From positions 18,947-82,946 of the forward strand of contig NZ_LWHM01000025.1 in assembly GCF_001642735.1 (NCBI RefSeq): DNA of 64,000 nt, read 5' to 3'. The position numbers were made by a program, and so were the translations under genes. The stretch comes from Pseudohongiella nitratireducens (GTDB lineage: Bacteria > Pseudomonadota > Gammaproteobacteria > Pseudomonadales > Pseudohongiellaceae). Below are positions 48,445-56,896 of the stretch, piece after piece. The notes below the pieces were generated by a model. The model saw only the letters and a program-made list of their open reading frames with translations, did no database searches and was not told where the DNA came from. Within the stretch, counting starts at the first letter, position 1. Each line of letters starts with the position of its first letter.

Positions 48445-49641
48445 ATGATCGGCTCACTAGATATTTCAACTCCCGCTATTACCCGTCCGGGCTATCTGTT
48501 GGCTGTCCCCTTGAAATCGCCGGTCGGTGGGGCTATGGTGCGAAGGCCTAATGAATCAGGGATTTTCCTAAGGCCTTTTGTGACATCAAACCTGCCGTCC
48601 GTTGCCAGCCTGCTGGGTGGTCGTCCGCTCAAAATGATCACGTTTGCCGTGCTTTTTCTGGCGCTGAGCGCAAGTGTCCCCTACCTTATCTGGCAAGAGC
48701 TCAGTGCTCAGGCCGTTGTATTACAGGTGCCGCAACTGTCGATCAACGCCATGCTGGCAATACTGGGGCTGCTGATGCTCTACTATCTGAGCGATGCCCT
48801 GCGCCTTTGGTCTGTGTTGCTGGCACTGGGGGTCAGCATCAAGGCCCGGCGCATGATACCGCTGGTCTTTATCAACCTGCTGTTTTCCAATATCTCTCCC
48901 ATGGCCACGGGTGGCGGATTGATACAGATCTGGTATATGAAGCGCCATGGCGTGCACCTGGGTGAAGCAACTGCAGCCACGACACTGCGAACCGTTATTG
49001 CCAGCCTGTTGATTTTTTTACCGGCCCCATTGCTGCTGGTTACCATGAACCGTTTACAGGACACTCCACTGGCCCAGCAATGGGTACCCTGGTTTGTGCT
49101 GTTTGCCACCGTCTATGTGGGGTTTTTCTTTTGTCTGATCTGGCGCCTGCGCTGGTTTATCGGCGCACTGGGTTCTCTGCTGGACCAACTGTACCGCCTA
49201 TCCCTGATCAGCCACAAACGTCTTACCCGCTGGCAGTTCAAACTGCGCAAAGAGATGCTGCGTTTCGGGCGCAGTTTCCGCGCTTTTCTCACAGCACCAC
49301 CGTCACACATCGCGCTGGCGTTACTGTCTACGGCCCTGTTCCTGCTGTCCTTGTTTTCCTTCCCTGCCCTGCTACTCTGGGCCCTGGGTTACGAGGTTAA
49401 CTTTACACTGGTAATCGCGCTGATGCTGATCAATACCTTTATCATGTATTTTGCGCCGACGCCCGGTGCCGCTGGCGTGGCAGAAGGGATATTTACGCTG
49501 TTTTTTGCCACCATGGTTGAACAGCAGGATCTGCTGCTGATGGTACTGGCCTGGCGCTTCCTCACGGTGCACCTGGGCATGCTGATTGGTGTACCGGTGA
49601 CCATCGCCGTGCTGTTAAAACGGGGGACAGGTCATGCTTAG
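48445..49641 (+). CDS. LPG-synthase/flippase-like (UPF0104) membrane protein
   Basis: Polytopic inner-membrane protein of the lysylphosphatidylglycerol-synthase TM family, with about eight membrane segments starting at KMITFAVLFLALSASVPYLI. Conserved features are the NLLFSNISPMATGGGLIQIW loop and the C-terminal FAPTPGAAGVAEGIF. It has no aminoacyl-transfer domain. The start is uncertain: ATG at 48445 is used here, ATG at 48535 (after GGTGGGG) is equally plausible, and an in-frame TTG lies further upstream. It overlaps the next gene by 8 bp, so it is likely a partner of the GT4 fusion, perhaps moving or presenting a glycolipid. Confidence 0.78.
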   Translation: MIGSLDISTPAITRPGYLLAVPLKSPVGGAMVRRPNESGIFLRPFVTSNLPSVASLLGGRPLKMITFAVLFLALSASVPYLIWQELSAQAVVLQVPQLSINAMLAILGLLMLYYLSDALRLWSVLLALGVSIKARRMIPLVFINLLFSNISPMATGGGLIQIWYMKRHGVHLGEATAATTLRTVIASLLIFLPAPLLLVTMNRLQDTPLAQQWVPWFVLFATVYVGFFFCLIWRLRWFIGALGSLLDQLYRLSLISHKRLTRWQFKLRKEMLRFGRSFRAFLTAPPSHIALALLSTALFLLSLFSFPALLLWALGYEVNFTLVIALMLINTFIMYFAPTPGAAGVAEGIFTLFFATMVEQQDLLLMVLAWRFLTVHLGMLIGVPVTIAVLLKRGTGHA

Positions 49642-51850
49642 ACGCTTATTGCACTTACTGTTCTGGTTGAATCTGACGGTGATTGTCAGCCTTGTGATCT
49701 ACAAGGTTTACCTGAATTTCTTCGAGACTGATTACCGGGCCGAACACGCCCGACAGCTGGAACAGCTTGAATCCGATATCACAGAACAGGACCAGTACCG
49801 CTTTGCCGTGGTTGGCAACATCAGTAACTCGGTGGGTATTTTTGAACGCAAGATCATCCCCCGCCTCAATGCCGAAGGTTACGACTTTGTCATCTCTGCC
49901 GGCAATGCCGTGTCCACTGGCGGTGAGGATAAGTACCGGGCCATTTACCGCACCCTGTCACGACTGCAGATGCCCTACCTGCTGACCTTTGGCCCTAAAG
50001 AAGAAAGTCGCCTGGGCAGCTTCCGGTTTTATGACCATTTCGGCCCGCTGCATTACAGTTTCGCCACCGCTGACAGTCGATTCATTTTTATTGATAGCAC
50101 TGGCACTACTGATTTTGACTGGCAGCTACGCTGGCTCAATCAAGAGCTGAGCAACGCCACGGAGCAGAACCAGTTTCTCTTCAGCGCTAACCCCCTTCAC
50201 CCGGTTGCCGAGCCCAGCTTTTTTGGCATGGACGGAGACTACCTGTTCCCCACCTCACATCGCATGCGTTTTATTGAAATGGTCGGCAATGCCGGTGTGG
50301 ATGCGGTATTTTCCACCGACCAGCCATTCTTCGAACGCCAGCGTCACAGCAACACTGACTATATTGTGACAGGCGGCGCTGGTGGGTTTGTTTTCAACAA
50401 TGAAGACAACCATTACCACTTTGTTTCAGTGGCAGTGAATGGCGGACAGATCACGATTGAGGAGCAACAGCTTGATGTCGGCCAGCACCCTTTCTGGCGG
50501 ACAGCAGAAAGCCTCTGGTTCTTTATCCATTCGCTGTTTTATGTGGGATACCTGAACTTCATTATCCTGATCAGCTTCTTTGCCGCCGTAGGCATCTGGC
50601 TACATACCAAGGTTTTCACTGAGCGGGATTATTATCCGGACTTTGATGTTACGGCTGATTACCAGCGCGACACACCGTTAAAGGTGGCCATGTTCACCAA
50701 CAACTACCTGCCTTACATCGGTGGCGTGCCCATCTCGGTCGATCGCCTGCGTCGTGGCCTGATCCATGAGGGTCACCAGGTCAAGGTCGTCGCCCCTCAC
50801 TACCAGCATGAAGATGACAGCGATCAGGATGTGTGTCGGGTTTCCTCCCTGCTGCCTTTACCAGGGACAAAAGAATTCAAGGTTGCCAACATCTTCACGC
50901 CCCGCATCTGGCGTGAAGTCAAACAGTTTGCACCGGACATCATTCATGTTCATCACCCGTTCTGGCTTGGCTGGGTGGGACAACTGCTGGGCCGCATGCT
51001 GCGCGTGCCGGTGATTTATACGTATCACACCCGGCTGGAACACTACGCCCATTATGTGCCGCTACCCGGGCCGCTGTTTCGCAATGTAGTGGCACATACC
51101 ATGATCCGCCGCTTTGCCAATCGCTGCAATGCTGTGATCGTCCCCACCTCTTCTGCCGAGGAATACCTGCGCACCATTGGCGTTCGCCGACCAGTGCTGG
51201 TCCAGCCCACCGGCATTGAGTATCAACGCTTCTCTGAAGCCATACCAGCCAGTGAACTCCAGTCGATGCGAGAACAGCTGGGCCTGTCCGCAGACAAGCG
51301 CGTGCTGGTTTCCATTTCGCGTCTGAGCAAAGAAAAGAACATCGTCTTTATGTTTCAGGCCATGAAGGAACTGCGAGACCGTGGCTGCGATTTTCATCTG
51401 CTGGTTATTGGCGACGGCCCTGACCGCAGGTTACTGGAAGACAAAATTCAGGAACTCGGGCTGGAAGAGCACATCACCCTGGTCGGCTCCGTACCTCCAC
51501 CTCAGATGGCGCTCTACTGTCAGCTAGGCGATATTTTTGTATTCACTTCCCGCTCGGAAACCCAGGGTATGGTGATCCTCGAAGCCATGGCCGCCGGACT
51601 GCCGGTAGTCGCTATCCGTTCCAGCGGTATCGAGGATATCGTGCGCCACAACTACAACGGCTTTAAGACTGCCTCACAGATGTCGCAATGGGTCGAACGC
51701 GTAGCAATGCTGATCGACGATGAAGCATTGCGCACTCAACTGGCCGGCCAGGCACAGAGCTTTGCTAGCGAGTATGGCATTGCCCCGTTTACTTCGTCGG
51801 TGGTGGGGCTTTATGACAATGTACTGGCTTCTCAACGACGAAATAAATGA
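49634..51850 (+). CDS. Fusion: inactive metallophosphoesterase-like domain + GT4 glycosyltransferase
   Basis: 738 residues. A membrane segment (8-25) is followed by a calcineurin-like phosphoesterase fold at about 55-290. Every metal-ligand motif there is altered: VVGNISNS (57-66) for the first Asp-x-His, SAGN (88-91) for GD, FGPKEE (119-124) for GNHD/E, and FSTDQPF (226-232) for the GHxH-type motif. A membrane hairpin follows (about 295-325), then a GT4 glycosyltransferase at about 345-738: TNNYLPYIGGVPISVDRL, IHVHHPFWLGWVG, VIGDGPDRRLLEDKI and SETQGMVILEAMAAG (the E-x7-E motif). The GT part resembles diacylglycerol glycosyltransferases. It is coupled to the flippase-like gene. Confidence 0.82.
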   Translation: MLRRLLHLLFWLNLTVIVSLVIYKVYLNFFETDYRAEHARQLEQLESDITEQDQYRFAVVGNISNSVGIFERKIIPRLNAEGYDFVISAGNAVSTGGEDKYRAIYRTLSRLQMPYLLTFGPKEESRLGSFRFYDHFGPLHYSFATADSRFIFIDSTGTTDFDWQLRWLNQELSNATEQNQFLFSANPLHPVAEPSFFGMDGDYLFPTSHRMRFIEMVGNAGVDAVFSTDQPFFERQRHSNTDYIVTGGAGGFVFNNEDNHYHFVSVAVNGGQITIEEQQLDVGQHPFWRTAESLWFFIHSLFYVGYLNFIILISFFAAVGIWLHTKVFTERDYYPDFDVTADYQRDTPLKVAMFTNNYLPYIGGVPISVDRLRRGLIHEGHQVKVVAPHYQHEDDSDQDVCRVSSLLPLPGTKEFKVANIFTPRIWREVKQFAPDIIHVHHPFWLGWVGQLLGRMLRVPVIYTYHTRLEHYAHYVPLPGPLFRNVVAHTMIRRFANRCNAVIVPTSSAEEYLRTIGVRRPVLVQPTGIEYQRFSEAIPASELQSMREQLGLSADKRVLVSISRLSKEKNIVFMFQAMKELRDRGCDFHLLVIGDGPDRRLLEDKIQELGLEEHITLVGSVPPPQMALYCQLGDIFVFTSRSETQGMVILEAMAAGLPVVAIRSSGIEDIVRHNYNGFKTASQMSQWVERVAMLIDDEALRTQLAGQAQSFASEYGIAPFTSSVVGLYDNVLASQRRNK

Positions 51851-51926
51851 AGGGTATCTTGCATCATGTCGTAGCGCCGTCTCATAGCAGCACCGTTTCG
51901 TGACGCAGGGTCGCTTGCGTCATTTC

Positions 51927-53147
51927 TCAGGCCTTTAGTGGCAATTGATACTTCTTTTCCCGAAACACTCTCAGCGCAGCCCTGGCAACATTGATGTCAT
52001 AAAGCCGCCCGGCATTTTTTTCAATTTCTTCCAGAGCCTTGTCTATCCCCAGCGCGTGCCGATACGGCCGGGAGGTAGCCATAGATTCAATCACATCGGC
52101 TACGGCAACAATCCGAGCCTCGATCAAAATCTGCTCTCCCTTCAATCCCCTGGGGTAGCCACTACCATCTACCCGTTCGTGATGCTGGTGGGCCACTTCG
52201 GCAATCGGCCACGGAAAATCTACGCTTTTGAGAATTTCGTAACCGTTTTCCGGATGGGTTTGCAATATTTGATACTCGCTTTTGGTTAACCGGGTGGGTT
52301 TGGTGAGGTATTCAGACGGAATACTGATCTTGCCAATATCATGGACCAGACCCGCAATTTTCAAACCATACTGGGTGTCAATGTCCAGACCCATCTCTGC
52401 CGCAATCGCCACGGACAGATCGCCCACTCTGGACTCATGGCCTGCCGTGTAGGGATCCCTCATTTCCACCATGCTGGCGATACAGTTCACTGAACCCAAA
52501 AAAGCCTTTTCCAGGCGAGAAGAATATTCACGAACCTGTTGCTGGGCTTGTTCCTCGACACTGACATCATGCCAGGCACCGACAAATAGGCGTGGGTTTT
52601 TGATATCAACCGCTTTTGATTCATCGTGGATATGGATATAGGTACCATCTGCACGCCTGATTCGATAGAAATGATCGCCCCCCCCATTGTCGATTATAGC
52701 TTTTGACTCATTGACCGCACGCAAACGGTCTTCGGGATGCAGGTTATTGATCCACCAATCTGACTCCAGTGCCTCAGAGGCGGAATACCCCAGGACACGC
52801 TTTATAGTGTCACTGACCCACAGAGGATTGGCATGGCTGCCTGTCGTCTCTGTCGCATAGGTTACAATGGGAAGTGATTCAAAAAAATCAGGCATTTTGT
52901 ACAGAAACAGCTGATCAATACTTTCAGCAGCTTTAGCCTTAATTTCAACCGCATGCAACCTCATCAACAGAACATAAAGGAGCACTGACATTATCAGTAC
53001 AAAGGCAACCCCTTTCACTACTGAGATGTCGAATGGCAACACACCTTCACCAATAAAATAACCCACAAGCCAGTCACTGACGGCAATCCACGTGATGCCT
53101 GCCAAGGCATACACGAAAGCTAATTTACGGTACCTGGTTTTATTCAC
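51927..53147 (-). CDS. Membrane-bound PAS HD-GYP phosphodiesterase
   Basis: 406 residues from a GTG at 53147 with AGGAAGG upstream. Two membrane segments (about 8-27 and 43-62) are followed by a PAS domain (about 85-210). The HD-GYP domain (about 225-395) has LVHDIGKISIPSEYLTKP, HHERVDGSGYPRGLKGEQI and ARIVAVADVIESMATSRPYR. All residues of the HD and GYP motifs are intact, so c-di-GMP hydrolysis is expected. It is divergent from the AraC gene. Confidence 0.91.
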   Translation of the reverse strand: MNKTRYRKLAFVYALAGITWIAVSDWLVGYFIGEGVLPFDISVVKGVAFVLIMSVLLYVLLMRLHAVEIKAKAAESIDQLFLYKMPDFFESLPIVTYATETTGSHANPLWVSDTIKRVLGYSASEALESDWWINNLHPEDRLRAVNESKAIIDNGGGDHFYRIRRADGTYIHIHDESKAVDIKNPRLFVGAWHDVSVEEQAQQQVREYSSRLEKAFLGSVNCIASMVEMRDPYTAGHESRVGDLSVAIAAEMGLDIDTQYGLKIAGLVHDIGKISIPSEYLTKPTRLTKSEYQILQTHPENGYEILKSVDFPWPIAEVAHQHHERVDGSGYPRGLKGEQILIEARIVAVADVIESMATSRPYRHALGIDKALEEIEKNAGRLYDINVARAALRVFREKKYQLPLKA

Positions 53148-53326
53148 TTATTCTGACCTTCCTATTCAACTTGCCTTATAGCTGTATAGCAATGACTCTT
53201 ATGTACGCTAATTCAGTACAACTATACTTAAACCGCCCTAACAATCAAATGCAGCGAACATACTAAATTTTTCATTCATAATCAGGCAGAATACTTCTGC
53301 GAGACGTTAATTGTAAGGCATATCAA

Positions 53327-54169
53327 GTGGAAGCAAGGGACGGAAAACAGACTGACATGTCACCCGAGCGTTTTGACATCATCCCGGCTGCCAGTTTTCC
53401 CAGTATTGATCTGATGATGATTCCACCCGGCCCTTCCCTGGCTCGCTGGGTGCAATGTATGTGGGTGGCGCTGAAGCCGCCGCACGCTCAGTCTGTCATT
53501 GCCGAAAAACTCTATCCCGATGGCGGCACCAGCCTGACCTTTGTAATAGACAATACTGGTGCCAGCGCCCGCTTCTTCCACCACAATCAGGTCACGACTT
53601 ATCACTGGAACATGTCAAAACACCATATCAGCATCCGGTTCCGCCCCGGCGGTGCCACAGCATTACTGGGACTGGATATTTCTGATATCCACAATATGGA
53701 AACCGATCTGCTTGAACTGCCTTTCCCGCATCTGGCCGATTTGACCCGACTGCTGGATACACTGCCGGTTTTGTCGGTGACGGAGCGGCTTTCTGCCATA
53801 CAGCACTGGTTGTCTGAGCTGACTTACCGGGCGCATCTGCCTGAACGTAAATGGTCAGCATTGCTCGCCTATGCCTCTGCCAACCTGGTGCCACCGCAGC
53901 AAGCAGCAAACCTGAAGGGCGTGAGTCGGCGTACGCTGGAAAGACAGCTACGCAAACAGTTTGGTCATTCCCCCAATCAGCTTCACAGCTACGCCCAGAT
54001 TCGTCACGCCCGTCAGCGCCTGATGAATACCTCTGACCGCCTCAGTGACATTGCCCTGGATTGCGGGTATTTCGATCAGTCACATTTCAGCAATGCCTTT
54101 CGCGAACAGACCCTTGAAACCCCTTCCGAGTACCGACAACGAAAATTGTCGCAAATTTCCAATCCATAA
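53327..54169 (+). CDS. AraC-family transcriptional regulator
   Basis: 280 residues from a GTG at 53327, chosen because TAAGG lies 8 bp upstream; an internal ATG at 53357 has no well-spaced site. The N-terminal half is a small cupin-like sensor domain. The C-terminal double helix-turn-helix is at about 185-275 (QQAANLKGVSRRTLERQLRK; RLMNTSDRLSDIALDCGYFD; QSHFSNAFREQTLETPSEYR). The next gene, an AhpD-like protein 53 bp downstream on the same strand, is a plausible target. Effector unknown. Confidence 0.9.
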   Translation: MEARDGKQTDMSPERFDIIPAASFPSIDLMMIPPGPSLARWVQCMWVALKPPHAQSVIAEKLYPDGGTSLTFVIDNTGASARFFHHNQVTTYHWNMSKHHISIRFRPGGATALLGLDISDIHNMETDLLELPFPHLADLTRLLDTLPVLSVTERLSAIQHWLSELTYRAHLPERKWSALLAYASANLVPPQQAANLKGVSRRTLERQLRKQFGHSPNQLHSYAQIRHARQRLMNTSDRLSDIALDCGYFDQSHFSNAFREQTLETPSEYRQRKLSQISNP

Positions 54170-54222
54170 ATCTTGCCGCTTTCTATCATTGTCCTGTCTT
54201 TCATCAGTGACAGGAGAGCAAC

Positions 54223-54675
54223 ATGCAACCCAGAATTTCTTCTTCCTCGCTTTACAGGCAGTGCCCCCGCCTCATCACCCACCTGACCGCACTGGGTGAC
54301 GTACCTGAACAGGTTGCAATCTCACCACAACTGCTGCACCTGGTCAGACTGCGGGCCTCACAACTGAACGGCTGCGGCTTTTGCCAGCACATGCACGCTG
54401 ATGAAGCCCGCCAGGGTGGTGAAGCGCAGGAGCGCCTGGATGTGCTTGCCGCGTGGCGGGAAATCTCCGGTTTCAGTGATCAGGAACGTGCCGCACTCGC
54501 CTGGACTGAAGCACTCACACTGATCAGCCAGAAGCCCATCGACGAGACAGTCTTTCAGGCAGCAAAAGCGGCCCTTGGCGAAGCAGGCCTCATCGAATTA
54601 AGCGCAATCATCGTACAAATTAATAGCTGGAACCGCATCGCCGTGGGCTTCGGATTCCAGCCAGGCATGAAGTAA
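54223..54675 (+). CDS. AhpD-like / carboxymuconolactone-decarboxylase-family protein
   Basis: 150-residue all-helical protein with the redox pair CGFCQHMH (Cys-Gly-Phe-Cys followed by His), the signature of alkylhydroperoxidase AhpD-like proteins, and SGFSDQERAALAWTEALTLI downstream. It probably reduces peroxides or disulfides. The ATG follows AGGAGAG. It lies immediately downstream of the AraC regulator and 11 bp upstream of a 57-residue membrane protein, likely one unit. Confidence 0.9.
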   Translation: MQPRISSSSLYRQCPRLITHLTALGDVPEQVAISPQLLHLVRLRASQLNGCGFCQHMHADEARQGGEAQERLDVLAAWREISGFSDQERAALAWTEALTLISQKPIDETVFQAAKAALGEAGLIELSAIIVQINSWNRIAVGFGFQPGMK

Positions 54676-54686
54676 CAGGATCCATC

Positions 54687-54860
54687 ATGAAAGTATCGCG
54701 ATTCGAGCGACTCAGAAAAAACGGGCTGGGCGTGGTGTCCAGCCTGGCCTTTTTCTTCGGCAGCATGCTGTTTCTGCCGCACTTTGCTGACTATGCCACC
54801 GCCGGCGTGTGGCTGTTTATGGCTGGCTCGGTTTTGATGTTTGTGGATACGGTTTGGTGA
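54687..54860 (+). CDS. 57-residue YrhK-like small membrane protein
   Basis: It starts MKVSRFERLRKNGLG and ends FVDTVW, with two hydrophobic segments (about 14-30 and 39-54). The ATG has AGGA eight bases upstream. The pattern of a short basic start, two membrane helices and a final FVDTVW resembles YrhK-type domains. It lies 11 bp after the AhpD-like gene. Function unknown. Confidence 0.7.
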   Translation: MKVSRFERLRKNGLGVVSSLAFFFGSMLFLPHFADYATAGVWLFMAGSVLMFVDTVW

Positions 54861-54877
54861 GAGGGAACTGTGCGCTA

Positions 54878-55318
54878 TCAAATTAAATCAAAATGTTCGC
54901 TCTTCAACCATGTATTAAGTTGTTCCCAAAGTTGTTCAGCATGGCTGATACATTCTGCTACGGCCTTATCGGCTACCAAATCGCCAGAATAATCAGCGAC
55001 ATTGCGTTGCTTACGCAAAGCATCAAGTACAATCACAAGGTCTGCATCCAAACCGATGGTTTTAGGTAATGTCTGGATCATCGTTTGATGATGACCGGGT
55101 TTGCTGGTCAGCGTTCTGTAACCACTGGCTTGAAGAGCGGCATTAGCCATTTGCATAATAGCTTTGTAGGCTGCGTCAAAACGATTCTCGTTGCTCACGG
55201 CTTCAATCTGCGCATCATTGAGGTTGCGTTTAGCAGCTTCTAAAAGCCGCTGAATGGTCAGTATATCTGGCTTAATGCGTTCCAGGCTCATCCCTAGCAA
55301 GTTATCCAAGGTCATCAA
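54878..55318 (-). CDS. HEPN-domain protein, partner of MNT nucleotidyltransferase
   Basis: 146-residue helical protein. The C-terminal motif LRKQRNVADYSGD resembles the HEPN signature (R-x4-6-H), but the last catalytic position is Tyr (R-N-V-A-D-Y), so ribonuclease activity is uncertain. It overlaps the end of the upstream nucleotidyltransferase by 17 bp, the usual arrangement for HEPN-MNT pairs. In known pairs the HEPN protein is an RNase toxin silenced by the MNT protein, often by adenylylation. Later in-frame ATG codons make the precise start uncertain. Confidence 0.78.
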   Translation of the reverse strand: MMTLDNLLGMSLERIKPDILTIQRLLEAAKRNLNDAQIEAVSNENRFDAAYKAIMQMANAALQASGYRTLTSKPGHHQTMIQTLPKTIGLDADLVIVLDALRKQRNVADYSGDLVADKAVAECISHAEQLWEQLNTWLKSEHFDLI

Positions 55319-55886
55319 TATTCCCTATTATTTTGATAACTGGTTTTTCTAAAATATCGCGAATAAAAGCTGAGTTTTCATTTTTGGTAGCTTGCCATTC
55401 CTCAGCACTATAAAGTTTTGGGTTAATTTCACGGCCTAATACATCCTGTACCGGGTATAGCACTTTCACCGCATCAGTGAAATTAACTTCACCCACAATC
55501 AGTAAATCAATATCGCTATCGCTCGTGGCTTTCCCACTGGCAACGGAGCCAAACACCATGGCAACATCAATGTTATCTTTCAGTGGTGCCAAAGCATCTA
55601 CTAATATATCCGCTACCCCAGAAGTTTTACGCAAAATACTGGACAGTTCCTCAAAAATTAAGCAGTCGCGGTTGGCTTGATAGCTTACCTGATTCCCCCG
55701 ACTGAATTTTTTGAGTACATCAGCATCAGCCAATTTACTTAACTCTTTGTGCAAGGTACCTGGAACAGTATCAGTGAGTCGTGCAATTTCCCGTACATGG
55801 TAGGCTTGATCAGGTCGCAGCAGTAAAAGGCACAACACCCGCCTGCGGTATTCCTTGAATAAAATATCGGCTAGAAGTGAGGACAT
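55302..55886 (-). CDS. HTH + minimal nucleotidyltransferase (MNT) protein
   Basis: 194 residues. The N-terminal winged helix (about 10-75, HVREIARLTDTVPGTLHKEL) would bind DNA. It is followed by a minimal nucleotidyltransferase with the metal-binding motif VFGSVASGKATSDSDIDLLI (G-S-x-x-x-G ... S-D-x-D, intact). The fused DNA-binding domain suggests autoregulation of the pair. It precedes and overlaps the HEPN gene. The pair lies next to a tRNA gene at the edge of an accessory region. Confidence 0.82.
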   Translation of the reverse strand: MSSLLADILFKEYRRRVLCLLLLRPDQAYHVREIARLTDTVPGTLHKELSKLADADVLKKFSRGNQVSYQANRDCLIFEELSSILRKTSGVADILVDALAPLKDNIDVAMVFGSVASGKATSDSDIDLLIVGEVNFTDAVKVLYPVQDVLGREINPKLYSAEEWQATKNENSAFIRDILEKPVIKIIGNIDDLG

Positions 55887-55972
55887 ATCGAGCTTTGCTT
55901 ATGAGTTACAGGCCAAAAAGGTATGTAGCTAGAAATGCTTCGAATGTAGCTATTATTGCTTCAGCTGTCAAC

Positions 55973-56059
55973 TGGTGCCCGGGGCCGGACTTGAACCGGC
56001 ACGGTGTTGCCACCGAGGGATTTTAAGTCCCTTGCGTCTACCAATTTCGCCACCCGGGC
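55973..56059 (-). tRNA. tRNA-Leu (UAA)
   Basis: 87 nt including an encoded CCA. The minus strand starts GCCCGGGTGGCGAAATTGG and ends with the matching acceptor strand, A and CCA. The anticodon loop CTTAAAA gives anticodon UAA. The long variable arm (CGGTGGCAACACCG) identifies a class II leucine tRNA, and the T-loop GTTCAAGTC is normal. Confidence 0.97.
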
Positions 56060-56096
56060 CGGGAGGGAAGGCCCCGCTTAGCAGCGGAGGACGCGC

Positions 56097-56126
56097 ATTA
56101 TATATCAACAGAAAGGAAATTCATAA
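56097..56126 (-). promoter_or_regulatory. Promoter of tRNA-Leu
   Basis: On the minus strand, TATAAT (56097-56102) with TTATGA 18 bp upstream (56121-56126) and a GC-rich discriminator (GCGCGTCC) after the -10. This is the usual layout of a stringently controlled stable-RNA promoter. It lies about 38 bp upstream of the mature 5' end. Confidence 0.6.
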
Positions 56127-56307
56127 CCTTTTGCTTATCATGGTGTTATAAGGCCCTGAGGTGGTTGACTATGGCGGGTTTTGGCTATTGGCTTAGTTGA
56201 TGGTGCTGAATCTGACGTATCGGACTATGCATCCGTTGGGTCGGTATTGGGGGAGGTTTACATGTGCCTGTTTCAATATGTAGAGGACGCCTATGATTCC
56301 TCTGAAC
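56103..56307. other. Non-coding spacer between tRNA promoter and IS end remnant
   Basis: No open frame with a ribosome site was found. It contains a CTATG-N12-CATAG inverted repeat (about 56291-56312) that runs into the IS remnant, resembling the CTATG-N8-CATAG found at the same place inside the complete IS (62760-62777). It may therefore be the internal edge of a diverged IS copy. Confidence 0.4.
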
Positions 56308-56351
56308 CATAGCAGCTCTAATTAGGTGGCCAAATTCACTATGCCACTACA
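56308..56351 (-). repeat. Solo left end of an IS3-family element (scar)
   Basis: A 44-bp sequence matching the first 44 bp of the complete IS at 62721-62764 in inverted orientation, with one mismatch. The terminal inverted repeat is complete and ends CTACA at 56351, immediately followed by the XRE gene fragment. Beyond 56308 the match stops. It is a leftover end of a related IS. Confidence 0.85.
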
Positions 56352-56531
56352 GAGCGTGGCAAGCATCAACCTGATTATTCCGTTGTAGAAAAGATCGCGA
56401 AGATATTGGATGTACCGGAGGCATACTTTTATGCAAAAGAGGATGACTCGGCCAAAGTGATACTGGCTTATCACACAAGAACTGCCAAGGAAAAGAAGAT
56501 AGTCTTATCTCAATTAATGACGACGGAGTGA
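56352..56531 (+). pseudogene. Beheaded XRE-type regulator fragment
   Basis: Open frame of 59 residues starting exactly at the IS end: ERGKHQPDYSVVEKIAKIL, then DVPEAYFYAKEDDS, ending SQLMTTE and a stop. This is the C-terminal half of a helix-turn-helix XRE protein (the ERGK-x-P and IAKILDVP motifs). It lacks the first four helices and a start codon. It was truncated by the IS whose end remains at 56308-56351. Confidence 0.78.
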
Positions 56532-56665
56532 CCCAAAAACTGATACATAGAAATTTCACAACCTCATATTCTGAGAATTGTATTGTATTAGTCTATTCTA
56601 CGAGAAAGAAAAATCACTACATTGGTAGAGTGGGCTAACCTCACCAGACCAAATTTGACACTGAA

Positions 56666-56896
56666 TTATTTTTTATCTTTTTTATGTTCTTTATTATATT
56701 TTTCGACTATCAACGCCTTCATTTTCTTTTGGGCCTCTATCAAGCCATGAAAACCTATTAGTATACCAAAAAAGACTATAATTACACCTATTCTTTCATT
56801 TATTTTGAAAGCAATTATCAACCCGATCACTGCAATAGCAAAGCCAGCTAGATTTATCTTTACTTCCAACCAATATGAATTCATTTGATTACTCAC
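56666..56896 (-). CDS. Small two-helix membrane protein downstream of Rhs
   Basis: 76 residues with two hydrophobic segments (about 15-31 and 35-52) and a strongly basic C-terminus (KEHKKDKK). Its start overlaps the 3' end of the Rhs gene by 8 bp. That is the position in which polymorphic toxin loci keep their immunity gene, so it is a candidate immunity protein for whatever the Rhs C-terminus does. No family was recognised. Confidence 0.6.
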   Translation of the reverse strand: MSNQMNSYWLEVKINLAGFAIAVIGLIIAFKINERIGVIIVFFGILIGFHGLIEAQKKMKALIVEKYNKEHKKDKK

